64,000 nt of DNA from Clostridiaceae bacterium. Its GTDB lineage: Bacteria > Bacillota > Clostridia > Lachnospirales > Lachnospiraceae. Under the pieces are notes generated by a model. It was not told the origin of the DNA. It was given only the letters and a program-made list of their open reading frames with translations, and did no database searches. Numbering within the stretch: position 1 is the stretch's first letter; every line of letters starts with the position of its first letter. Positions 8,447 to 16,629 of the stretch are shown here, piece after piece. The stretch lies in contig CAJTGE010000032.1 in assembly GCA_910575795.1 (NCBI GenBank), forward strand, positions 1-64,000, written 5' to 3'. Position numbers and translations under genes: made by a program.

Positions 8447-9169
8447 TTAATTTTCGATCGCTGCAAACAGGGTCCTGTCGAACCATGGGACCATCTTTCC
8501 CAGTTCGTCCGCTATTGCTTCGCAGCATTCCTTGACCTCCGGGTTCGCCGTTCCCGATGCGTTCCTCTCCTTGTAGACGTGCGCCCATTCGGTGAGGTTC
8601 ACCTTAAAAATAAAATTGCTGGGGATACTCAGCATATACAGGCCGCGCTTCACGTCCTGATTGTCCTTATACTGCTCATCGATGTAGCCGTTAACTGCCT
8701 TCACATACGCCTTCCCATCATGCTCGAAACGCTCCGGGAACGTGATGCCCAGGATCTCCGCCGCCTGGTCTGTCGGGATGATCTTGCCCTTGTAGAAATC
8801 GGACATCTCATACCCAAAGTTGGAAAGCCTGGTGCTGCTGCGGATGATCCGGTTTTCATAACGCTTCGCGTGGGCATCCCAGTCATCCTGCCCTCCACGG
8901 TGCAGCCCTTCCACTGTAATGGAGAATTCGATGAACCGGAGCATGGTGACGTGTTTCTGGCCCCATTTCACCAGCTTCTCCATCCAGTCCTTGAATTTGA
9001 AGTAGTCTTCCATGTTGCATTCCAGATCCACGGATCCGTCCGGCTTCGTGACGGAAGCGCATATCCTCCTGACCTCGCTCTCCAGCTCCCTCGTCCAGGT
9101 ACGTTTCGACATGAACATGGATACAATAGCATCGTCGATGCCGCTGATCTTGTTAACGAAAACTCTCAT
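8447..9169 (-). CDS. ThyX-like (flavin-dependent thymidylate synthase superfamily) protein
   Basis: 240 residues from ATG 9169 (GAAAGGAGA upstream). The layout resembles ThyX: a central helical segment FIEFSITVEGLHRGGQDDWDAHAKRYENRIIRSSTR where ThyX has its RHRxxSxNExSxRY region, and later LYMLSIPSNFIFKVNLTEWAHVYKERN matching the helix that ends in ELRN in ThyX. The exact signature is not conserved, so substrate use may differ or activity may be lost. ThyX makes dTMP from dUMP with FAD and NADPH; a DNA-replicating element could use this for nucleotide supply. Superfamily call only. Confidence 0.5.
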   Translation of the reverse strand: MRVFVNKISGIDDAIVSMFMSKRTWTRELESEVRRICASVTKPDGSVDLECNMEDYFKFKDWMEKLVKWGQKHVTMLRFIEFSITVEGLHRGGQDDWDAHAKRYENRIIRSSTRLSNFGYEMSDFYKGKIIPTDQAAEILGITFPERFEHDGKAYVKAVNGYIDEQYKDNQDVKRGLYMLSIPSNFIFKVNLTEWAHVYKERNASGTANPEVKECCEAIADELGKMVPWFDRTLFAAIEN

Positions 9170-9218
9170 TTTTTCTGGTCTCCTTTCTTTTAGGAATTTT
9201 GGGAAATGTTTCCGCAGG

Positions 9219-9226
9219 AAGTATGG
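9219..9226 (-). promoter_or_regulatory. Promoter-like motif CCATACTT
   Basis: Exact copy, 49 nt before the start at 9169, with a CTATCCGCA box 24 nt further upstream. Confidence 0.65.
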
Positions 9227-9250
9227 CTGATGTTTCCAGCTCACACTTTC

Positions 9251-9259
9251 TGCGGATAG
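9251..9259 (-). repeat. CTATCCGCA box
   Basis: Sense strand reads A-tract, CG, CTATCCGCA, GAAAG, then the CCATACTT motif at 9219. Confidence 0.5.
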
Positions 9260-9304
9260 CGTTTTTTTTTAGCTTTTTTGCGTTCGGTTCAGGCAGTCGG
9301 CATC

Positions 9305-10045
9305 TTATTCCCCAAACAGCACGATCCTCTGAGCCTCCCCGGCCTCATCCAACCATACCAGGCACCGGGATCCCTGCCCGATATCTTCCAGCCTGACAAT
9401 ATTCCGTGTGAGATAGGGCTGAATATCCACATCCTGGGCAAGGCTGTATTCTGCCCCATCGCTTCCTGCGAGCGTTTGTTTCCTACCTGACTCTTCCACC
9501 TTCCCATCAGCGACCACGTACTGGGGTGCCCGCTCATCTTCCGGGATATTAACGATGACCATATAGGGGGTTGTCTGGGGTGGGAGGGACATGGTCATAA
9601 CGGGCCCTAAGTAAGCCTCGAAATTTCCTTTCTCCACGTCTGCAAGCTCCACAGGGAATCCATCTGCTCCATCCAGAACCAGTGTGTTGTCCGGGTCGAT
9701 GTTCAGCGTGATCTCCCCGTGATATCCGGCATCCGATGTATTCTCCACGGAAATGCTGTCCTCACCGACTTCCAGGATGGTGCCGGCGATCTTCATCGGT
9801 GCTTCTGCCGCAAGCTCTTCACCAGGTTCTTCCGGGATTTTCTCAGCAGTGCTCTCACTTTCAGCGGTGCTTTCGCTCTCTGCTTCACTTTTGCTTTCCG
9901 CTTCCGTGCTGTTTCCCTGCTGGGAGGAACTAGTCTCTTCCTGGACTATCTCCGTGTCGATGGGTAAATCCCCTTTGGAAGCGCATCCTCCCACCATTAT
10001 GGCGGCCATAAGGCTTGCTGTTAATACCAACGCTTTCTTTCTCAT
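9305..10045 (-). CDS. Lipoprotein with Ser/Glu-rich linker
   Basis: 246 residues from ATG 10045 (AAGGAGA upstream). A lipoprotein signal peptide MRKKALVLTASLMAAIMVGG precedes Cys21, so it is lipid anchored outside the membrane. Residues 30-75 are a low-complexity Ser, Glu and Ala linker with SEAESESTAESESTAE repeats. The remaining beta-rich domain (AGTILEVGEDSISVENTSD onward) resembles small OB-like lipoprotein domains of Firmicutes. It lies alone under its own motif. The function is unknown; a surface role is inferred. Confidence 0.7.
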   Translation of the reverse strand: MRKKALVLTASLMAAIMVGGCASKGDLPIDTEIVQEETSSSQQGNSTEAESKSEAESESTAESESTAEKIPEEPGEELAAEAPMKIAGTILEVGEDSISVENTSDAGYHGEITLNIDPDNTLVLDGADGFPVELADVEKGNFEAYLGPVMTMSLPPQTTPYMVIVNIPEDERAPQYVVADGKVEESGRKQTLAGSDGAEYSLAQDVDIQPYLTRNIVRLEDIGQGSRCLVWLDEAGEAQRIVLFGE

Positions 10046-10136
10046 AATGCTTATTCTCCTTACATTTGATTTATTTGGCCAATCCCCCACAAAAAAAAAG
10101 CCACACCCTCTGCATTTGCGGTCTGCCGCACACAGA

Positions 10137-10144
10137 AAGTATGG
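10137..10144 (-). promoter_or_regulatory. Promoter-like motif CCATACTT
   Basis: Exact copy, 91 nt before the start at 10045. AGCCATAC here can pair with GTGTGGCT about 40 nt downstream, forming a hairpin ahead of a T-run. Confidence 0.6.
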
Positions 10145-10209
10145 CTTATTCTTATCGCCCCAGGAAGATATCTGGAAGAACCTCCGGGGCTTGCCCCGGA
10201 GAGGTGTAG

Positions 10210-11055
10210 TCAGGCAGGCATCTTACATTCCTTCTCCGGTATTCCGGCCAGCCTGCTTCCCGTCTGGACAAGTTTCCCAGCCGGGGCACTGCTCCTTTTC
10301 TCCGCGGCAAGCCCCAGCCCAACAGCCATTGCCTGGCTGATCTCTTCCATTTCCTTTCCGGACATAGTGCCTATGTACTCTATCAGACGTTCTTTATCCA
10401 TGGTCTGGATCTTCCCGCACAGCGCAGTGTAGTCCTTCCCGGACAGGCTGACGGCCGCTTCGGAAGGCAGGTCTTTATCTTCCAGCCGGCTGAGTGGCAC
10501 GACCTCCACGATTGTTGAGAAAAGATTCCCAACATTGTTGCTGACGATGACGACAGGTTTCTTCGTCCCAGTACTTCCGTCGATGATATGGTGGACCTGC
10601 CCCCGGCGGAATTCCCCAGGTTTCACCCCGTCACTAAGCTGCCCATTTTTCGCACCGGGCAACCCCAGGCTGATGGCCAGCGCCTGGTCAATCTTTTCCA
10701 TCTCCTCCCATGTCGCGGTGCCGAGGTATTCTTTAATGCGCCATTTATCCACCGTCTGGATCTGCTCGCACAATGCGATGGACGGATCCGGGGCGGAATC
10801 GACTGGGACGTGGGTGGGCATGAGGTTTTTTTTCTTCGTGGTCAGGAACACCACTTCCACTTCCCTGGAAGAACGGTTCTGCTCATCACTGCTGACGATG
10901 ATTGCCGGACGGTCCCCTGCCTGTTCACTCCCGACAGCGATCCCCTTCCCGATAAAGCAGATTTTTCCACGGGCAAACGTGTACGTCCCTGCCTTCACCT
11001 TTTTAACCTGCTTATCCCCTTTATTTTTCTTGCTCTTGCTATTATTTCTTGACAT
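10210..11055 (-). CDS. Tandem MazF/PemK-like protein
   Basis: 281 residues with two MazF/PemK-like beta barrels. The first (residues 29-132) has RGKICFIGKG, then GSEQAGDRPAIIVSSDEQN and LMPTHVP, the classical layout. The second (149-249) starts FRRGQVHHI and has KKPVVIVSNNVGN but lacks the EQxGxRP part. Both halves end in matching IQT(V/M)DKxRIxEYxGT and Q(A)xAxxLGL segments, so this is an internal duplication. MazF enzymes are sequence-specific RNases; no antitoxin gene is adjacent. The fused form may be self-restrained or non-toxic. Its start lies inside the end of the upstream membrane protein gene (14-nt overlap). Confidence 0.75.
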   Translation of the reverse strand: MSRNNSKSKKNKGDKQVKKVKAGTYTFARGKICFIGKGIAVGSEQAGDRPAIIVSSDEQNRSSREVEVVFLTTKKKNLMPTHVPVDSAPDPSIALCEQIQTVDKWRIKEYLGTATWEEMEKIDQALAISLGLPGAKNGQLSDGVKPGEFRRGQVHHIIDGSTGTKKPVVIVSNNVGNLFSTIVEVVPLSRLEDKDLPSEAAVSLSGKDYTALCGKIQTMDKERLIEYIGTMSGKEMEEISQAMAVGLGLAAEKRSSAPAGKLVQTGSRLAGIPEKECKMPA

Positions 11056-12664
11056 TGGCCGCTCCTTTCCCCTCCTGCGAGGTGCTGCTTTCCGTACCAG
11101 AACACCATGCCGCCAGTAAGATCAGGTATGGCTGTGTGATCGGCACGGAGATGTTGACAAGTGATACTGCCGTATAGACAAGGATAGCCATAGCGGCGGC
11201 TTTTTGGGCTGCGTTTTGCCGGATCCCTTTTACAAAACAGGATGCCAGGAACCCGTAATAACATACCGCCCCCAGGATCCCCGTACAGAACAGGTGTTGG
11301 ATCGGTTCATTATGAGGCGAATCGAAGATCTGGCCGCACCCACTGACCATTACCTGGTAATGTTCCTGCTCCATGATGATCCCAAAGGTCTCCGGCCCGG
11401 AGCCGGCCAGCTTTTTGATAAGCGGGAACCGTCCATAAGACTCATACGCCAGCCTCCAGCACAGCCCCCGGTAGGTTCCCCAGTTATCATTGAATTTCAT
11501 GTATTCTCCGACGGCCCCATACTGCCCGGCCCCGCCAAGGAAGTTGACGCGGATAAACACTGTAGCAAACACAGCAGCAGACACAGCCAAAAAGACTGCC
11601 CAAACTTTCTTAAATCTCCGTACCGGCCTTTCCTTAAACCATAAGCTGAGAACGATGGAGATAAGGGAACAGCCTAAAATGGCCATATAGGGTGCGGTTC
11701 CCCCCTTCATGCTCACTATTAAAAGCATCCCTTCCTTTCCGCTAATGTACGGATTCGTTGTATACTGGGATAAGATGCCAGTAAATGGGAGTGCGATAAT
11801 AAAAAGCCCGAGGAGTGTCAGATACCGCCACATCTGCCTGGTATTGCCCAGGGTGAAAGGCGCGGCCAGGAAAAACGCCGCAACCCCGACCACTGCGTTA
11901 TCTGACCGTCCGGTAATCAGAGCCACCGAAAACAGAAAGAACGCAAACGCCATGGCAGCCCAGGCCTTTTTACCTGCTTGTTTCTCATGGATTATGTATG
12001 CACCGGACAGCCCAAAACAGATGGAGATGAATGCAGTGTAAGTATTGATGTTCCCAATGGACGAAGTAAACATTTCCCTTTGTGTTTCCTTGACATCCGC
12101 CAGCCACCAGGAAAGCCCAGGCCCCATGTAATCGCATATGCCCCATGCCGCCGTTACCGCCCCAGAGGCGAAAAACAGGCACAGATGCCGTCTTTTTAGG
12201 GTAAAACAGCGGGCAGTACAGAAAAAAGTGATGACATAAAGGATCCACATGGACAGTCCCTGCAGTCTCCCCGCTTCCCCGCTCCATGCCTCTGTCGGAT
12301 ATTCCGACAGGGCTGTAGATGCGGCACTGACAAATAGAAATGCCATGAGCAATAGGTATGCCAGAGGAATCTTCCGGAAGTTGTATCCTGATCCACCCGG
12401 AACCCCGGCCTTTTTCCTCCCGTCATGCAGAAGCCCGCAGATGAGCCGTTCAATGAGCAGTGCCCCCGCCATCACAAAGGTTACTGTCCGGAAAAACCAG
12501 GCCCGGTCCGACAGGATCGAGAAATACCGGTCTGTGTTATAAAACGGGAACACAGCCAGGAGCAGGGATATATAGGCTTCCAGGATCCATTCCTGGGCCG
12601 TCAGGCGCCCTGTATTCCCTTTTGATAGATCTTGTATCGCTTGTTTTCTCTGCTCTCTGGCCAT
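11042..12664 (-). CDS. O-antigen ligase/polymerase-like membrane protein
   Basis: 540 residues with roughly a dozen transmembrane segments, from LEAYISLLLAVFPFY to the final LVNISVPITQPYLILLAAW. A large extracellular loop near residues 400-460 carries GSGPETFGIIM and DSPHNEPIQHLFCTGILG, the Wzy/WaaL-type signature (E and H residues before a following helix). Members transfer or polymerise lipid-linked glycans at the membrane. No glycosyltransferase cluster is nearby, so the substrate would come from the host. It overlaps the tandem MazF-like gene, implying co-translation. Confidence 0.75.
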   Translation of the reverse strand: MAREQRKQAIQDLSKGNTGRLTAQEWILEAYISLLLAVFPFYNTDRYFSILSDRAWFFRTVTFVMAGALLIERLICGLLHDGRKKAGVPGGSGYNFRKIPLAYLLLMAFLFVSAASTALSEYPTEAWSGEAGRLQGLSMWILYVITFFCTARCFTLKRRHLCLFFASGAVTAAWGICDYMGPGLSWWLADVKETQREMFTSSIGNINTYTAFISICFGLSGAYIIHEKQAGKKAWAAMAFAFFLFSVALITGRSDNAVVGVAAFFLAAPFTLGNTRQMWRYLTLLGLFIIALPFTGILSQYTTNPYISGKEGMLLIVSMKGGTAPYMAILGCSLISIVLSLWFKERPVRRFKKVWAVFLAVSAAVFATVFIRVNFLGGAGQYGAVGEYMKFNDNWGTYRGLCWRLAYESYGRFPLIKKLAGSGPETFGIIMEQEHYQVMVSGCGQIFDSPHNEPIQHLFCTGILGAVCYYGFLASCFVKGIRQNAAQKAAAMAILVYTAVSLVNISVPITQPYLILLAAWCSGTESSTSQEGKGAANVKK

Positions 12665-12699
12665 TTTTTTCTCCCTTACCGTTTTTTCTTGATTTTTTT

Positions 12700-13578
12700 T
12701 CAGCCCCGCTTATCCTTGATTGTAAAATACATACGTTGCTTGGGATTGTACGACATATCGATCGGGCTCCCACATTCGATGCAGTTAACCTCGATGATGT
12801 CATCATCCGCGTTTGTCTGATACACCCAGCGTTTCCCGCACTCGCAGTCCGCTAATGCCCCATGCATTCCGTTCAGTGTTGTCCTCCAGCCGCATTCGCA
12901 TTTGGACCAGCTGATCGGGAACTTGGAACAGAACCCCTTCAGTTTTCCACATTGCTCACACTTGATAAGGAGAAATCCCTTATATTTCCCCAGCTCGGAT
13001 GGTGCCATCATGCGCGGGTATGGTTTATCCTGTCTCTGGGCGGGCCACTGTACCGATGGTGCCTGCTGTCCTTCTGGCTGATCTTCCGGCCATGCCGCTG
13101 TATCGGCACCAGCATCAGGATCCGAATCTGCGCCGCTGTCCACTGATGTCTGTCTGCAGGATCCATCCTGCTCCCATCCATTATCCGTAACCTGTGCGTT
13201 CTGTATCTCATCTTCCGTAAGGCTTCCTTCACCCTGACACTGCCTTGATTCCTGGTCCCGGCCCGGCTCAGGCATATCTTCCTGGTTCCCGTTTTGCTCA
13301 TCTCCAGGTTCTGTCCAGTCCAGTACGTCAGGCTGCGTTCCATCTTCTTCCAGATCCGGGATATGCTGCCCGATACTTTCTTCTTCGGGCATATCCAAGA
13401 CTTCTTGGCCGTCCCAGGCTCTCTGCCCATCCTGGTATGAGATCGCCTCGCTCCATCCAGGCTGAAGCTGAGCCATGTTTGAGGAATAGCGGAAAGCCGC
13501 CTGGATCAGTTCACCGACCGCATCCGGATCCAGGTCAAAAGACATTTTGCTGTGCTGGGTCTGCATCTGTAAAAGCAT
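12700..13578 (-). CDS. Acidic linker protein with C-terminal zinc-binding region
   Basis: 292 residues. I start at ATG 13578 because GGGAGGGAG lies just upstream; an in-frame ATG at 13629 is the alternative. Residues 20-60 are helical, then about 120 residues are strongly acidic and low in complexity (Asp, Glu, Gln, Gly). The C-terminal 90 residues have four Cys pairs (CEQCGK, CECGW, CECGKRW, CIECGS), which suggests a double zinc ribbon. Function not recognised; possibly a nucleic-acid or protein adaptor. Confidence 0.6.
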   Translation of the reverse strand: MLLQMQTQHSKMSFDLDPDAVGELIQAAFRYSSNMAQLQPGWSEAISYQDGQRAWDGQEVLDMPEEESIGQHIPDLEEDGTQPDVLDWTEPGDEQNGNQEDMPEPGRDQESRQCQGEGSLTEDEIQNAQVTDNGWEQDGSCRQTSVDSGADSDPDAGADTAAWPEDQPEGQQAPSVQWPAQRQDKPYPRMMAPSELGKYKGFLLIKCEQCGKLKGFCSKFPISWSKCECGWRTTLNGMHGALADCECGKRWVYQTNADDDIIEVNCIECGSPIDMSYNPKQRMYFTIKDKRG

Positions 13579-13679
13579 AAATTGGTCACTCCCTCCCGTT
13601 TTTAGGATCTCCTCCCCCATATCGGACATGGGAGAGGCTGTCCTTTTGATTCTATGAATTTTTGTTACTCACCTTAAAG

Positions 13680-13745
13680 GTGATGCTTAAAAGTTGCCGG
13701 AACAACCCTCAAGCCCCGGCCTTTAGGCCTGGGGTTCCTGACTGC
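13680..13745 (-). repeat. Solo TnpB-element right-end-like sequence
   Basis: Sense strand has GGAACCCCAGGCCTAAAGG, a GGCC-TAAA-GGCC hairpin, and ends in GCATCAC. The same order (GGAAC, CCCGGCCCTAAAGG, then GCATCAC) forms the right end of the TnpB element at 60118. No tnpB gene is attached, so it is a remnant or stand-alone copy of the guide-RNA scaffold. Confidence 0.45.
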
Positions 13746-13748
13746 TGG

Positions 13749-14726
13749 TTATTGGTTTTTGCAGCTGTTTGCAGTCTCCACGATGGAAGCCGTAAGTCCA
13801 GCGATAGACTGGATATCCGACGGGATGATGATCTTGGTCGCCTTCCCGTCTGCCGCTGCCGCAAACGCCTCCAGGCTCTTTAAGCGCAGGACCGCTTCGT
13901 CAGCCCCGGCCTCCTTGATAAACCGGATGCCATCCGCGTTGGCCTGCTGCACCTTGAGGATCGCCTCCGCTTCACCTTCTGCTTCCCGGATCCGTTTCTC
14001 CTTCTCTGCTTCCGCATGGAGGATTGCCGCCTGCTTCTCTGCTTCCGCGTCCAGGATTGCGGACTCCTTCTTACCTTCCGCAACAAGGATAGTGGACTTT
14101 TTCTCGCCTTCCGCACGGAGGATCGCTTCCCTTCTCTCACGTTCGGCTTTCATCTGCTTCTCCATGGCATCCTGGATAGCCGCAGGCGGGATGATATTTT
14201 TAAGCTCCACACGGTTCACCTTAATACCCCACGGGTCTGTGGCTTCGTCCAGGGACGCACGCATCTTGGCGTTGATCGTCTCCCTGGATGTCAGGGTCTG
14301 GTCCAGTTCCAGCTCACCGATGATATTACGCAGGGTGGTAGCTGTCAGGTTCTCAATTGCCATGATTGGGTTCTCCACACCGTAAGCGTAGAGCTTGGGG
14401 TCTGTGATCTGGAAGAACACGACCGTATCGATCCGTATGGTTACGTTATCCTTTGTGATAACGGGCTGTGGCGCAAAATCCGCTACCTGTTCCTTTAAGT
14501 TGACTTTCTTGGCGACCCGGTCAATGAACGGCACCGCAAAGTGTACGCCAACTTCCCAGGTATCCAGGTATGCCCCCATCCGTTCCACTACCAGGGCACG
14601 GGCCTGCGGAACGACCCGGATGCAGGTCGAGAAGATCCAGATAAGGAAAACAGCTAACAGGATAAATAACATAAAACCAAACATAAACATGCAGCGGCCT
14701 GGCCTATCCAGATATGGTATAGGCAT
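13749..14726 (-). CDS. SPFH/Band 7 (stomatin-like) membrane protein
   Basis: 325 residues. One N-terminal membrane helix (FMLFILLAVFLIWIF) is followed by the SPFH domain (RVVPQARALVVERMGAY ... IRIDTVVFFQITDP ... NLTATTLRNIIGEL), typical of slipins and QmcA. Residues 190-265 form a long Ala/Glu coiled coil with repeated AEGEKK/AEAEKQ units. SPFH proteins form large ring assemblies that organise membrane microdomains. An NfeD-like gene lies just upstream; slipin and NfeD are classic partners. RBS GAAAGGAGG. A 7-TM or protease partner is absent. Its role on a mobile element is unknown. Confidence 0.9.
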   Translation of the reverse strand: MPIPYLDRPGRCMFMFGFMLFILLAVFLIWIFSTCIRVVPQARALVVERMGAYLDTWEVGVHFAVPFIDRVAKKVNLKEQVADFAPQPVITKDNVTIRIDTVVFFQITDPKLYAYGVENPIMAIENLTATTLRNIIGELELDQTLTSRETINAKMRASLDEATDPWGIKVNRVELKNIIPPAAIQDAMEKQMKAERERREAILRAEGEKKSTILVAEGKKESAILDAEAEKQAAILHAEAEKEKRIREAEGEAEAILKVQQANADGIRFIKEAGADEAVLRLKSLEAFAAAADGKATKIIIPSDIQSIAGLTASIVETANSCKNQ

Positions 14727-14807
14727 ATATGCCGCTTCCTCCTTTCGATAAAAAAATGATGTGTTTTTAGTGGTACATTTCCTGGCGTGGCGGCCGTCTT
14801 ACAGGGG

Positions 14808-14815
14808 AAGTATGG
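14808..14815 (-). promoter_or_regulatory. Promoter-like motif CCATACTT
   Basis: Exact copy, 81 nt before the SPFH start, separating it from the NfeD gene. Confidence 0.65.
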
Positions 14816-14838
14816 CTCATATTTTCAGGGCATTTTTC

Positions 14839-14847
14839 TGCGGATAA
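14839..14847 (-). repeat. TTATCCGCA box
   Basis: Sense strand AAAAAACC-TTATCCGCA-GAAA, 23 nt upstream of the motif at 14808. Confidence 0.5.
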
Positions 14848-14928
14848 GGTTTTTTGAGGTGTTTTTTTTCTCATCTATGCACCCTTGGCGTCTTTTCCGC
14901 TTATCCCCCGTCTTTTGCCTCCGCCAGG

Positions 14929-15363
14929 TCAGCTGTCGGCCTGTGTGACGATCAGCTTTACGCCCTGGATATCAACGATCTTCGCAGACACCCCGGCCGG
15001 GATGATGCATTCCGGGTCCTTAGCCCGCACCATCCATTCCATCCCCTCTACAATGCCCTTCCCAGTCCATTGGGCGTTGTCCACCTCTTCCGTGATCCTC
15101 ACAGATTTCCCAGTCAGGCTCCCTGCGTTGGTCTTCTGGACGCGTTTATTGACCAGCTTCTTGGCCGCTGGGCGCACGCACAGGAACAGGATGACGGATA
15201 CCACCGTAAACAAGGCGAGCTGGAACTTTGTGCCTCCGCCAGCCGAGCATACGAAGAATGCCGCCAGGGCCCCTCCGGCAAACCAGATGGACGTGAGCGC
15301 CATACTTACTGCCTCCAGTGCGATGAACACAAGGAACATGATGAGCCAAAAAAGCAGTGCCAT
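14929..15363 (-). CDS. NfeD-like membrane protein
   Basis: 144 residues. Three hydrophobic segments fill the first 75 residues (MALLFWLIMFLVFIALEAVS, the ALAAFFVC region and FTVVSVILFLCVRP), followed by a soluble OB-like domain of about 65 residues (AGSLTGKSVRITEEVDNAQWTG ... VSAKIVDIQGVKLIV). This is the short NfeD form without the serine protease. NfeD proteins accompany SPFH proteins, as here. The gene has its own motif at 15397, so the two partners are separately driven. Confidence 0.85.
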   Translation of the reverse strand: MALLFWLIMFLVFIALEAVSMALTSIWFAGGALAAFFVCSAGGGTKFQLALFTVVSVILFLCVRPAAKKLVNKRVQKTNAGSLTGKSVRITEEVDNAQWTGKGIVEGMEWMVRAKDPECIIPAGVSAKIVDIQGVKLIVTQADS

Positions 15364-15396
15364 GGAACAAATACCTCCTTCCTTCTCTTATGTAGG

Positions 15397-15404
15397 AAGT
15401 ATGG
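15397..15404 (-). promoter_or_regulatory. Promoter-like motif CCATACTT
   Basis: Exact copy, 33 nt before the NfeD-like start. Confidence 0.65.
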
Positions 15405-15497
15405 CGGATGGCTGGCTTTTTTCTGGACTTTGCGCATAGATTCTGCATTTTTTATTCCAATAGTCGGAAAGACTTTGGCGGAGGTGTTTGATCACAC

Positions 15498-15552
15498 AAA
15501 AAAAAGAACCCGACAGGATGTCACTCCTGTCAGGCCCTTACGAGGTTCTTTC
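15498..15552 (-). terminator. Rho-independent terminator
   Basis: GACAGGA/TCCTGTC hairpin inside an outer GGTTCTT/AAGAACC stem, then T8 on the minus strand, after the stop at 15575. Confidence 0.85.
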
Positions 15553-15574
15553 ATTATTTTGCTGTTTGGCGTAT

Positions 15575-16591
15575 CTAACCGATATTCACGTACCACCAGC
15601 CGGTACACCAGTCTTCCTCACCATTGCGCTCGTCCTCCACCGGATCATAATACCCGGTATAGACCTGCACATCTTCCCTCTTTTTTATGCGGTACAAAGT
15701 CTCCAGCATGTCCGCAATGGCATCTGCTGCGCTTTTGGTCTTACAGAGGATTTCGTTGCCGATGCTCCAGATTTCCCCTTCCGGATAATCCCGGAGGTCC
15801 CCAGCGATCTCATCGAAGATGTCTCGTGCTTCTTCCTCTTTCTTCGCCTTTTCCTCTCTGACGTGGTATCCCAACAGGAAGCACTGCAGGATACTGCCGC
15901 ATTCTGCACCGTCTGCCACCCGCTTTAAAAGTTCCTCTGGCTCGGTCATACAGATTGTGCTGTTTTCCCGTATACGGGCACAGTCAATCTTTTCGGAAAC
16001 CTCCAGGCTGACGACAGCCGCATCGCTTCCTGGCAGGTCGGTATCAATAAACCCACATGGCATGGCGAGTGGATTTGCGGTATCAAGCCCAGTCTCTTCT
16101 TTTAAAATCCGCATAGCAGCCTCAGCGGCGCTCTCACCCTGCATAAGCTGGCCGGAAAAGAACTCTACGCGCCCGTATCCGACTGCATAGCCTGGCTCTT
16201 TCTTCACGATAACCCTACCATCCATGTAGTATGGGGCCACATATACCAGGCTTGGCTTTAACGGCCTCACTGCACCTTTCTGGTCTTTCTCGCAATAGCC
16301 AAACGGCATACACGCCATATGGTATTCTGCGGCATATGCATCATTGATCACTTTCACCAGCAGCCCAGCATCACTAAGGCCGCCGATGAAGTAGCCGATA
16401 AGTTTTGGATGACCAGCCCAGAAGGCAGCGAATTCAGCCATCTTAGGTAGCCCACTGGCATCGCCATCTTCCATACAGAATGTGCGGTTTATATAGAGTG
16501 CATGGCTGATGTATCTTCTAATATACCCGTCCTCTGTGGTAAGGACGGCAACAATCCTGCCATTTTTTGCATTTTTGATTACCTTATTCAT
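15575..16591 (-). CDS. Nudix protein with N-terminal accessory domain
   Basis: 338 residues from ATG 16591 (TGGAGGAG upstream). The N-terminal 90 residues (GRIVAVLTTEDGYIRRYI ... YFIGGLSDAGLLVKVINDAY) match the free-standing 108-residue protein two genes upstream, so that domain has fused here. The central Nudix fold has the box GQLMQGESAAEAAMRIL then KEETGL; the first Glu of REUXEE is replaced by Ile, while the EE pair is kept. A C-terminal helical region of about 90 residues follows. Third gene of a three-gene Nudix unit. It may hydrolyse a nucleoside-diphosphate derivative, or may have become a binding protein. Confidence 0.75.
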   Translation of the reverse strand: MNKVIKNAKNGRIVAVLTTEDGYIRRYISHALYINRTFCMEDGDASGLPKMAEFAAFWAGHPKLIGYFIGGLSDAGLLVKVINDAYAAEYHMACMPFGYCEKDQKGAVRPLKPSLVYVAPYYMDGRVIVKKEPGYAVGYGRVEFFSGQLMQGESAAEAAMRILKEETGLDTANPLAMPCGFIDTDLPGSDAAVVSLEVSEKIDCARIRENSTICMTEPEELLKRVADGAECGSILQCFLLGYHVREEKAKKEEEARDIFDEIAGDLRDYPEGEIWSIGNEILCKTKSAADAIADMLETLYRIKKREDVQVYTGYYDPVEDERNGEEDWCTGWWYVNIG

Positions 16592-16629
16592 TTTTTCTCC
16601 TCCATTTTTTTGCATTTTTTGTTTCAGAA

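Noticed and set aside
9219..9226. AAGTATGG as a transposon target-site duplication or phage attachment core
   Set aside because: Copies are single, oriented with genes and at promoter distance, not paired around elements.
14854..15861. 335-codon plus-strand frame
   Set aside because: Crosses an NfeD gene, a promoter motif, a terminator and part of the Nudix gene on the other strand.
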